Positions 33,750-39,855 of a stretch of 64,000 bases of DNA are shown piece by piece; position 1 is the first letter of the stretch, and each line of letters opens with the position of its first letter. Where the stretch lies: the NCBI RefSeq assembly GCF_017309585.1, contig NZ_CP071321.1, positions 1,860,001-1,924,000 of the forward strand, written 5' to 3'. Source of the stretch: Nitrogeniibacter aestuarii (GTDB lineage Bacteria > Pseudomonadota > Gammaproteobacteria > Burkholderiales > Rhodocyclaceae). Below the pieces are notes generated by a model. The model saw only the letters and a program-made list of their open reading frames with translations. It was not told where the DNA came from and ran no database searches. Made by a program: the position numbers and the translations under genes.

Positions 33750-34393
33750 CCCGCATTCTTTTACTGGATGATCACGCGATCGTCCGTTCCGGCTATCGAC
33801 GTCTGATTGATGCAGAGCCTGACATGTGCGTCGTGGCTGAAGCCGAGGATGCCGATCAGGCGTACGCAGCCGTCCGGGATGCCTCGCCGGATGTGGCGGT
33901 CGTGGATCTGAGTCTGCGTGGCGCCAGCGGAATCGAAGCCATTCGCCGCATGATGTCCCGCCAGCCGACATTGAAGGTTCTGGTGATGTCGATGCATGAC
34001 GGTGCGAACTTTGTCACCCAGGCCTTTCGAGCGGGGGCCACCGGATACCTGACCAAGTGCAGTGAGCCGCAACAGATGCTCGACGCGGTACGCAGTGTGT
34101 CAGCAGGGCGTCGAGTCATGTCTGCGGACGTCGCCCAGGCGCTTGCCAGTGCGTCCCTTGAATCGAAAGATCTGACCAGCCAGCTGACCACGCGGGAGTT
34201 CGAGGTGTTGCGCCTGGCGGTCAGTGGCGAGTCGACGGCGACGATTGCCGAGCGAATGCACCTGAGCCAGAAGACGGTCATCAATTATCTGTCGATGGTG
34301 CGACAGAAACTCGAAGCGGAAAACGACTTCTCACTGCTTCATCTTGCGGCGCGCCATGGCCTCGTGACCCTCGAGAACCAGTTTTCCGAATAA
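33746..34393 (+). CDS. NarL/LuxR-type response regulator (possible PedR2 counterpart)
   Basis: 215 residues; the ATG overlaps the kinase stop (ATGA). Receiver with DD (LLLDDHAIVR), phospho-acceptor Asp in VAVVDLSLRG, and Lys in GYLTKCSEP. LuxR helix-turn-helix LTTREFEVLRLAVSGESTATIAERMHLSQKTVINYL is complete. It is clearly paralogous to the regulator at 20446-21096. Candidate targets are the CGGGM-N5-KCCCG sites beside both dehydrogenases. Position next to the calcium-type enzyme suggests a role in the metal switch; this is inference. Confidence 0.9.
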   Translation: MTRILLLDDHAIVRSGYRRLIDAEPDMCVVAEAEDADQAYAAVRDASPDVAVVDLSLRGASGIEAIRRMMSRQPTLKVLVMSMHDGANFVTQAFRAGATGYLTKCSEPQQMLDAVRSVSAGRRVMSADVAQALASASLESKDLTSQLTTREFEVLRLAVSGESTATIAERMHLSQKTVINYLSMVRQKLEAENDFSLLHLAARHGLVTLENQFSE

Positions 34394-34596
34394 ATTCTTT
34401 CGCATTGCAGCGTCAATGTAGTGAAGTTTGATGTCGGTCAGAAAACAGCCTTCTTTCTGTTCCTACAATGCTTCTAACGGCGATTTCAGGAAAGAAAGCG
34501 CAGTAGAGGGAGATGTGCCGGCGGTTGAGCCAGACCGGACACACAATAAAACGCATCGAATACACAGTTTCCGCAATCGATTTTTGGAGGATTACC

Positions 34597-34980
34597 ATGA
34601 AACTCGCTCAAGCCGCTGCTGCTGGTGCACTTTGCCTGGCCATGGCCACGCCTGCGCTCGCTGATAACCACACCGCTGACGAAATGAAGGCGCTCGCTGT
34701 CAAGAGCGGCTGCATGACCTGTCACTCCATCGAGCCTGGCAAGCCTGGCCCGAACGGTGAAAAGCCGATCGGTCCGGCATGGGAAGACGTGGCCGCCCAG
34801 TATGCAGGCAAGCCCGGCGCGCAAGACTTCCTTACCCGCATCGTTCTTGAGGGGTCCAACCCGTATTCCAGCCACTGGAAGGACAAGGTCAGCGGGCTGT
34901 CCATGCCGCCCAACGCGGTGGCGATTACCGAGGGTAATGCCCGTCTGCTCGTGAGCTGGATCCTGTCGCTCAAGAACTGA
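34597..34980 (+). CDS. Small c-type cytochrome (c551/c552 type)
   Basis: 127 residues; GGAGG 7 bases before the ATG at 34597. Signal peptide (AAAAGALCLAMATPALA), haem motif CMTCHS near residue 47, distal Met in LSMPPNAV. It resembles c551-type cytochromes of about 80-100 mature residues. Such proteins often deliver electrons from a dehydrogenase cytochrome to a terminal oxidase. It is followed by a strong bidirectional terminator, and an interrupted repeat ACAG...CTGT (about 34442-34459) lies upstream. Confidence 0.88.
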   Translation: MKLAQAAAAGALCLAMATPALADNHTADEMKALAVKSGCMTCHSIEPGKPGPNGEKPIGPAWEDVAAQYAGKPGAQDFLTRIVLEGSNPYSSHWKDKVSGLSMPPNAVAITEGNARLLVSWILSLKN

Positions 34981-34999
34981 TTCAGGTTCGCGTGAAATG

Positions 35000-35027
35000 A
35001 AAAATGCCGCTTGAGAGCGGCATTTTT
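35000..35027. terminator. Bidirectional intrinsic terminator
   Basis: AAAAATGCCGC-TTGAGA-GCGGCATTTTT (35000-35027) between the converging cytochrome c and sigma-54 activator genes. It serves both directions. Confidence 0.9.
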
Positions 35028-35044
35028 CGTTGGGGGAGGCGGCC

Positions 35045-36010
35045 TTACTCGACGTCGGATGCGTGCAGTCGCCGATACAGTGTGTTCCGACTGATCCCCA
35101 GCAGGCGGGCGGCGGCCGATACATTTCCGCCCGTGCTCTCGAGGGCCTGATCGATGGCGGATCGCGTCGTGGTGCGCAGATCCGCCCCCTGGCGCGAGAG
35201 CGCGCGTGGGCCTACCTGACCGTCTCCCGCTGTTTCCAGAATCTCTTCGGAAAGGTGGTCGAGCGTCACGATACGCTCATCGGCGTCGAGCAACGCGACC
35301 GCTACGCGGATGGCGTTGTTCAGCTGACGCAGGTTGCCAGGCCATGGATGGCGCAGGAAGAGTGCGCGGACGTCCTGAGAAAGTCTCAGTTCGCGACCCG
35401 GGGCGCATTCGAGCAGCATTGCATCGGCCAGTTCGAGCACGTCTGTCCGCTCGCGCAATGGTGGCATGGTGACGGTCAGGCCATTGATACGAAAATACAG
35501 ATCTTCCCTGAAGCGACCTTCGGCGACGGCATCCTGCAGCTGGTGATGGGTCGCGCAAATGAGGGAGACATCGACCGGGATCGACTGCATGCCGCCCAGG
35601 GGCACGACCACACGTTCCTGAAGGACGCGCAGGAGTCGCACCTGAAGGCTCAGCGGCATGTCGCCGATTTCATCCAGAAACAGGGTGCCTCCGTTGGCCT
35701 GGACGATCTTTCCGGTCGCACCTTCCTTGCGGGCGCCGGTAAATGCGCCGCCTTCGTAGCCGAACAGATCGGATTCGATCAGATGCTCCGGGATTGCAGC
35801 GCAATTGAGCGCCACAAACGGTGCGTCGGCACGGTCGCTGCTGGCATGGAACGCTTTGGCGAACATGTCTTTGCCAACCCCGGACTCCCCCTGAATCAAT
35901 AACGGAATGGGCTTGTCCAGAATGCAATGGGCGCGATCGATGGCCCGACGCACTCGCGTATCGCCGCTGGCCAGGCGGCCCAGTGCGCAATTGGGTGGTG
36001 TCGGCATCAT
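35045..36010 (-). CDS. Sigma-54 activator lacking a sensory domain
   Basis: 321 residues from the ATG at 36010 (GGGAAG about 9 bases upstream). Just two domains: AAA+ (Walker A QGESGVGKDMFAKAF, the sigma-54 contact loop GAFTGARKEG intact, Walker B GGTLFLDEIGDMP, arginine region RFREDLYFRINGL) and a Fis-type helix-turn-helix at the C-terminus (GGNVSAAARLLGISRNTLYRRL). No GAF, PAS or receiver domain precedes them. It is strikingly similar to the AAA+ part of the AcoR-like protein at 39856-41880, so it looks like a trimmed paralogue. Without a sensor it may be constitutively active or controlled by its amount or by a partner. Confidence 0.88.
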   Translation of the reverse strand: MMPTPPNCALGRLASGDTRVRRAIDRAHCILDKPIPLLIQGESGVGKDMFAKAFHASSDRADAPFVALNCAAIPEHLIESDLFGYEGGAFTGARKEGATGKIVQANGGTLFLDEIGDMPLSLQVRLLRVLQERVVVPLGGMQSIPVDVSLICATHHQLQDAVAEGRFREDLYFRINGLTVTMPPLRERTDVLELADAMLLECAPGRELRLSQDVRALFLRHPWPGNLRQLNNAIRVAVALLDADERIVTLDHLSEEILETAGDGQVGPRALSRQGADLRTTTRSAIDQALESTGGNVSAAARLLGISRNTLYRRLHASDVE

Positions 36011-36162
36011 GAGCGTGTCTTCCCGACGACGTGCGCCGAGGCGTGACATCCACCACCGATGATCCGGGCGTCAGCGTGTGGCCGGTGTACGGTGGTGTCA
36101 ATTGCGTACGCATGGCTGTTCGCAGCGTACAGATCGGTGCGTTCGACCACGACATTTCTCCG

Positions 36163-36193
36163 AAAAAAAACGGGCGGACATAATGTCCGCCCG
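36163..36193 (-). terminator. Intrinsic terminator of the candidate small transcript
   Basis: CGGGCGGAC-ATAAT-GTCCGCCCG (36171-36193), a 9-bp GC-rich stem, followed on the minus strand by eight Ts (36163-36170). The cytochrome b561 operon upstream already ends at 36668-36698, so this terminator belongs to something starting in between. Confidence 0.85.
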
Positions 36194-36229
36194 GAAGGTG
36201 TCTCATCTTTCGATGAGGAGGGAGACCCT

Positions 36230-36278
36230 GTCCGGTTCAATCTTGTTTTCTGTCTGCACTTGCAGAACCGGACTTTTT
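36230..36278 (+). other. Long-arm inverted repeat, possible plus-strand terminator
   Basis: GTCCGGTTC (36230-36238) and GAACCGGAC (36265-36273), followed on the plus strand by TTTTT (36274-36278). The 26-base loop contains its own small hairpin. On the minus strand it forms the first stem of the candidate RNA. Confidence 0.4.
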
Positions 36279-36467
36279 CGGGGTTCAGCCAGCCGGGCGG
36301 AGCTCAGCTAACTGACAATGTTCGTTCGTCTTTACAACCGACCGGATCGGCTCTGATACGCCCTGTGAGCGTTGGAGCACTTCTCTGAGGTGCGGTGCAT
36401 ATTTGTCTCCAGCGGGTTTTTATATTTTTTTGCGTTTCACACAGTCGTTTAACGCATTATTAATAGA

Positions 36468-36481
36468 GCAACTGCCATGCC
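36468..36481 (-). promoter_or_regulatory. Sigma-54 promoter match for the candidate small transcript
   Basis: On the minus strand GGCATGGCAGTTGC: GG and GC 10 bases apart, GGCA at -24 and TTGC at -12 intact. A better-looking TGGCACG just upstream lacks a correctly spaced GC. The enhancer-like site at 36590-36606 is about 110 bp upstream. Confidence 0.45.
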
Positions 36482-36589
36482 GGGCGTGCCAGAAAGATAA
36501 AAAATCAAACGAAACAATGAGTTGTGGTTTTGTATGTGAGCTTTCTTTCTGCCGATGTGCAGGGATTGAACACACGGGCGGTGCAGTTG

Positions 36590-36606
36590 TGTTCCGTATT
36601 GGAGCA
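36590..36606. promoter_or_regulatory. Enhancer-like palindrome upstream of the small-transcript promoter
   Basis: TGTTCCGTATTGGAGCA: TGTTCC-N5-GGAGCA, one mismatch from a perfect TGCTCC-N5-GGAGCA palindrome. A second GGAGCA follows at 36610-36615. Confidence 0.5.
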
Positions 36607-36667
36607 AGTGGAGCAGGCGGAAATTCGAGACGGAAGAGATGCCAAGTATTTGATTTTTTGAGAAAAG

Positions 36668-36698
36668 AAAAACCCGCAGTTTGTGGCTGCGGGTTTTT
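36668..36698. terminator. Bidirectional intrinsic terminator after cytochrome b561
   Basis: CCCGCAG/CTGCGGG stem (36673-36693) with AAAAA on one side and TTTTT on the other, 33 bases past the b561 stop codon on the minus strand. Confidence 0.9.
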
Positions 36699-36730
36699 CT
36701 TGTGCCGTGCCGGCAAATGTCAGGGATCAT

Positions 36731-37282
36731 TCACCCGTCTGCGGATTTTCGATTTGGGTGTGGGGCCATCCGTTGTAATGTGCCATCTCGCCGGATGCCG
36801 TGATGAATGGCTGCTGCCACGTGAATCACGACCAGGGCAATCAGTCCATAGGCAAGCCACTGGTGAGTGGTGCTGAACAGGTGGTTGATCGCTTCATCCG
36901 GATATCCGAATTTCGGAATCTCGATACCGAAAAACTTGAGCGGGTACTTGGTGAAATTGACCGACGTCAGGCCTGCAAGCGGCACCAGAATCAGTAGCCC
37001 GTACAAGCCCAGATGGCCAAGACTCGCCAGACGATTCTCCTTGGGGCTGAGCGCCGGATTCGGCGGGGGTGGGGGGTGCCCGATTCGCCATCCGAGGCGC
37101 ACAGCGATCAAGATGATGGCCAGCAGACCAAACGACTTGTGAATCCCAAACGCCCAGCCACGGTCAGGCCCCTTGGGCAGATCGGCCATCCACAGGCCCC
37201 ATCCGATCAGGAAGAAAACAAGCAGCGCATGCAGCCAGTGGATTGCAATGGCGCCCGTGCCGTACCGGGGCTGCTTGCTCAT
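36731..37282 (-). CDS. Cytochrome b561
   Basis: 183 residues with four membrane helices. Candidate haem-ligand histidines are visible: AIHWLHALLVFFL in helix 1, GIHKSFGLLAI in helix 2 and HQWLAYGLIALVVIHVAAAIHHG in helix 4. Bacterial b561 proteins are small di-haem quinol-linked electron carriers, here perhaps joining the periplasmic cytochromes to the quinone pool. The start overlaps the stop of the beta-propeller gene (ATGA), and it closes a four-gene operon. Confidence 0.88.
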   Translation of the reverse strand: MSKQPRYGTGAIAIHWLHALLVFFLIGWGLWMADLPKGPDRGWAFGIHKSFGLLAIILIAVRLGWRIGHPPPPPNPALSPKENRLASLGHLGLYGLLILVPLAGLTSVNFTKYPLKFFGIEIPKFGYPDEAINHLFSTTHQWLAYGLIALVVIHVAAAIHHGIRRDGTLQRMAPHPNRKSADG

Positions 37283-38223
37283 TTGATTACGACACCCCAG
37301 GGACGCTCACCTACTGGGATCTCGCTCAGGGTTTTCAACTCGACCGCGTCCATGACGGTTACCGAATCCGAGCGGCCGTTGGCAACATAGACTTTCTTGC
37401 CGTCTGGCGTGATGGCCATGTTCCACGGGCGCTTGCCAACGGGCATCGTGCCGATGACCGTGTTGGTTGCGGTGTCGATCGCCATGACGGTGCGGTCCTT
37501 GCCGTTGGAGACAAAGACGCGTTTTCCATCGGGCGTGACGACAAGACCGTTAGAGAATTTGCCAGCCTTGATCGGCGTGATGACCGAGTGCGTTGCCACG
37601 TCGATTGCGTACACGGTATCGGCGAGCTCGCACGCTACGTAGGCACGACTGCCGTCGGGCACAAACGCGATACCCCGTGGGCGCTTGCCCACTGGAATGT
37701 GACCGATCTGTTCGCGCTTTTCGACGTCGATCACGTCAACTTGCTCAGCATCTTCGGCACTGGCGTAAATCCATTTGCCGTCCGGGCTGAACACTGCGTG
37801 CTCCGGATTCTCACCCTCGACCTTGATGTGCTTGAGCTGTTCACCCGTGGTGGTGTCGATGAGGACAATACTGTTGTCCTCTTCGACCGCAACGGCCGCA
37901 TATTTGCCATCTGTCGACAGGCTGGCGCCTTCGGGGGAGTCGCCAACCTTCCAGCTGTGTTCCACCGACTCGGTCTCAAGGTTATAGACGATGAGCGCCT
38001 CGGTGGGCGTGTTGGTGATATAGAGGCGTTTGCCATCAGGCGACACCGCGATGCCGCGCGGCCGCTCACTGACCTTGAGGTTTTTGACGACCTTGTCGGT
38101 TGTGGTGTCCACCACGCTGACGGTTCCCGATACTTCGTTGGGCACGTAAGCCATGGGGGCTGCCAGCGCGAATCCTGAAAAAACGGCGGGCAACAGGGCG
38201 GCTGCGACATGCATCGCTTTCAT
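37279..38223 (-). CDS. YVTN beta-propeller protein of PQQ-linked catabolism
   Basis: 314 residues; AAGGAG 9 bases before the ATG. Signal peptide (HVAAALLPAVFSGFALA), then seven propeller blades with repeating units VTPDGKRVFVSN and SPDGKRLYITN. This matches the 'PQQ-dependent catabolism-associated beta-propeller' family found next to quinoprotein dehydrogenases. It has no PQQ-binding tryptophan docking pattern or Cys pair, so it is unlikely to be a dehydrogenase. A scaffold or chaperone role is presumed. It is coupled to cytochrome b561 by an overlapping start. Confidence 0.88.
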   Translation of the reverse strand: MKAMHVAAALLPAVFSGFALAAPMAYVPNEVSGTVSVVDTTTDKVVKNLKVSERPRGIAVSPDGKRLYITNTPTEALIVYNLETESVEHSWKVGDSPEGASLSTDGKYAAVAVEEDNSIVLIDTTTGEQLKHIKVEGENPEHAVFSPDGKWIYASAEDAEQVDVIDVEKREQIGHIPVGKRPRGIAFVPDGSRAYVACELADTVYAIDVATHSVITPIKAGKFSNGLVVTPDGKRVFVSNGKDRTVMAIDTATNTVIGTMPVGKRPWNMAITPDGKKVYVANGRSDSVTVMDAVELKTLSEIPVGERPWGVVIK

Positions 38224-38252
38224 TGTGGTGTCTCCTTGTCTTTTTGGTTCAG

Positions 38253-39098
38253 TCAGGGCGTACGGTGGGTCAGACCGTGAGCCTCGAAGATCTTCGACAG
38301 GGTACCGTCTCGCTGGATTTCCTGCATTGCGACGGACAGGGCTTGCTCCAGCGAATCATTTTCCGCCTTGACCGCCATGCCAAGGGGCCAGCCCTTGATT
38401 CGCAGCTCCGGCATTTCCACTGACGAGATCTCGTAGGTGCTCTGATTGCCCAAGGCGCTTTCGAGTTCCGCACGTGTGCCCATCACCGCCGCGACTTCAC
38501 CGTTCTTCATGGCTTCGACGGCTTGGGAAACGTTGGGGAAGTGGGAGACGTTTTCGCGCAGGCGACCATTGAGAATGGAGAGCATGAAGTCGTCGCCGAG
38601 ACTGGCAATTTCAACGCCGATCTTTTCGCGGGTGAAGACCTCGAGGGCACGCGCAGCGGAGCCGACCACGGGCGGGACGCGCTGCGGGTTGCGGGCGATG
38701 GCCATGGTCTCGAGATGGTACGGGCCAAAGATCTTGACCTGTTCGTTCCGGCTCGCCAGGTAGTTGTCCACCGGCACATGCAGCATGACATCGGCCGGAC
38801 GAGTGCCCAGATAGTGCCCCTTCCAGACCATGTTGCGCAGATCGTCATTCATGTCTTCGTCGGCTGTGAAGCTGACGATATCGGCCTGCAGTCCCAGGCG
38901 CTTGGCCAGTTCCTTACCGATGGCAACGTCGACACCCTTGCCCTCATTGGAGTAGGGCGGGTAATCGTTGTAGACAGCGATGCGAAGACGACCCTCCTCT
39001 TGAGTCTGGGGCGCCTCGGCGGCGACCACGGAGGTGGCCGCACCGAGTACCAGACCCGCGCTCAGCAAGAGCGCGCGAAAGGTGGTCTTACTCTTCAT
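38253..39098 (-). CDS. MxaJ/XoxJ-like periplasmic substrate-binding-fold protein
   Basis: 281 residues from the ATG at 39098 (GGAG 8 bases upstream); the frame is open to 39182 without support. Signal peptide (TTFRALLLSAGLVLGAATSVVAA), then a type-II periplasmic binding fold (RLRIAVYNDYPPYSNEGKGVDVAIGKELAKRLG). It belongs with the 'quinoprotein dehydrogenase-associated putative ABC substrate-binding protein' group that includes MxaJ and XoxJ. XoxJ is thought to help activate lanthanide methanol dehydrogenase. There is no ABC permease nearby, which supports a helper rather than transport role. It overlaps the cytochrome gene before it by 11 bases. Confidence 0.87.
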   Translation of the reverse strand: MKSKTTFRALLLSAGLVLGAATSVVAAEAPQTQEEGRLRIAVYNDYPPYSNEGKGVDVAIGKELAKRLGLQADIVSFTADEDMNDDLRNMVWKGHYLGTRPADVMLHVPVDNYLASRNEQVKIFGPYHLETMAIARNPQRVPPVVGSAARALEVFTREKIGVEIASLGDDFMLSILNGRLRENVSHFPNVSQAVEAMKNGEVAAVMGTRAELESALGNQSTYEISSVEMPELRIKGWPLGMAVKAENDSLEQALSVAMQEIQRDGTLSKIFEAHGLTHRTP

Positions 39099-39531
39099 GC
39101 ACCGTCTCCAGGTAGGAGCGGATCGACCACATGGCTTCCTGCTGCAGGATGCCTTCGAACGGAGGCATGTAGACGCGGCCACCGCGGACAGAACCGTGAC
39201 GGATGCGATTCAGGAAAATCTCGTCGCCCTCGTCACCGGCCGGCAGGTAACGCAGATCCGGAGCGATACCGCCCGAAATGGCCTCCAGGCCGTGACACCG
39301 GGCACAGTTCTGGTTGTAGGCAGAGGTGCCGATACGGATGGCCTCCTTGTCGCCACGGTACGGATTGGCAGTCAGCCATTCCTCGCCGATGGGTTTGAGC
39401 GTGGAGACATCGACCGCCTGCGGGGTCACGTCACCGTGAGCGGCAACCTGGGTCGCGCCCAGCGCCAGAGAGAAGACAGCCGCGCAGGTCGCGGCACGGG
39501 CAAACATCGCTTTGCGGAAGTTCAGGGTCAC
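39088..39531 (-). CDS. Second PedF-like cytochrome c-550
   Basis: 147 residues from a GTG start; AAGGAG 9 bases upstream supports it. Signal peptide (FARAATCAAVFSLALGATQVAA), haem motif CARCHG near residue 80, distal Met in VYMPPFEG. It has the same PedF layout (NPYRGDKEAIRIGTSAYNQNCARCHG) as the protein at 29192-29680, but clearly different sequence. It heads the operon cytochrome / XoxJ-like / beta-propeller / b561 under a near-perfect sigma-54 promoter. It may be the partner of the lanthanide-type dehydrogenase, which is also sigma-54 driven. Confidence 0.88.
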   Translation of the reverse strand: MTLNFRKAMFARAATCAAVFSLALGATQVAAHGDVTPQAVDVSTLKPIGEEWLTANPYRGDKEAIRIGTSAYNQNCARCHGLEAISGGIAPDLRYLPAGDEGDEIFLNRIRHGSVRGGRVYMPPFEGILQQEAMWSIRSYLETVHEE

Positions 39532-39603
39532 CTCGGTTACTCCTTTGTTTTATGAATTTCAGACATTTTCTGCGGGCTCGCACACCCGGGGGTTGTATCA
39601 ACG

Positions 39604-39620
39604 AGCAACAGGCGTGCCAG
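39604..39620 (-). promoter_or_regulatory. Sigma-54 promoter of the second cytochrome operon
   Basis: On the minus strand CTGGCACGCCTGTTGCT, a full match to CTGGCACG-N4-TTGC with 10 bases between GG (39617-39618) and GC (39605-39606). The predicted start near 39593 leaves a 62-nt leader before the GTG at 39531. Confidence 0.8.
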
Positions 39621-39704
39621 TCGATCAATCAGGTTTGTCCTTGGGTAATAACGACCCGACGCTCGGTCAGGTTGACCGCCCATTCGTCGATCAGGTGTGA
39701 TGAT

Positions 39705-39727
39705 CTGCCTTTTTGGCAGACTTTTTG
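39705..39727 (+). other. Hairpin with T-run between the divergent genes
   Basis: TCTGCC-TTTTT-GGCAGA followed by CTTTTT on the plus strand. It resembles a short terminator or attenuator-like stem in the divergent region upstream of the AcoR-like gene; no short upstream gene on this strand is seen. Confidence 0.3.
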
Positions 39728-39749
39728 ATACAGTTGCTGCTTGAGCGGG

Positions 39750-39766
39750 TGCTCAACTTTGGAGCA
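39750..39766. promoter_or_regulatory. Enhancer-like palindrome in the divergent region
   Basis: TGCTCAACTTTGGAGCA: TGCTCA-N5-GGAGCA, one mismatch from perfect. It lies about 130 bp upstream of the minus-strand sigma-54 promoter and 90 bp before the AcoR-like gene, so the activator may bind beside its own gene. TGCTG/CAGC repeats follow at 39771-39786. Confidence 0.5.
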
Positions 39767-39855
39767 GGTGTGCTGTTTCAAAGCAGCGGGAACCATCCCA
39801 TAAGAGGAGGAGACCGGCACGGCTTGGTCCGGCACGGTGTCCCGACGGAGGAGAA

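Larger units (their letters stand above)
36163..36456 (-). ncRNA. Candidate small RNA or short-peptide transcript under sigma-54 control
   Basis: Predicted minus-strand transcript of about 290 nt from the sigma-54 match (start near 36456) to the terminator at 36163-36193. The 3' part is strongly structured: GTCCGGTTC...GAACCGGAC (36273 to 36230) enclosing a CTGCA/TGCAG mini-hairpin, then CTCATC-GAAA-GATGAG with a GNRA tetraloop that favours this strand, then the terminator. Near the 5' end GGAG lies 6 bases before an ATG that opens a 22-codon frame (MHRTSEKC...). It could therefore be an RNA regulator, a peptide mRNA or both. All inference from sequence. Confidence 0.4.
36011..36730. other. 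720-bp gap containing a candidate sigma-54-dependent small transcript
   Basis: No conventional gene. Two terminators on the minus strand (36163-36193 and 36668-36698) flank an AT-rich segment with a sigma-54 match (36468-36481) and an enhancer-like site (36590-36606). See the separate entries. The 36011-36160 part upstream of the activator gene holds nothing I recognise. Confidence 0.5.

Noticed and set aside
36403..36876. A 157-codon plus-strand frame across the b561 terminator region
   Set aside because: It runs through a strong terminator hairpin, has low-complexity Cys-rich composition and no ribosome-binding site.
26440..39855. pqqA or other PQQ biosynthesis genes in the island
   Set aside because: I looked in the intergenic gaps for the short peptide with the Glu-x3-Tyr core and found none; PQQ must be made elsewhere or taken up.
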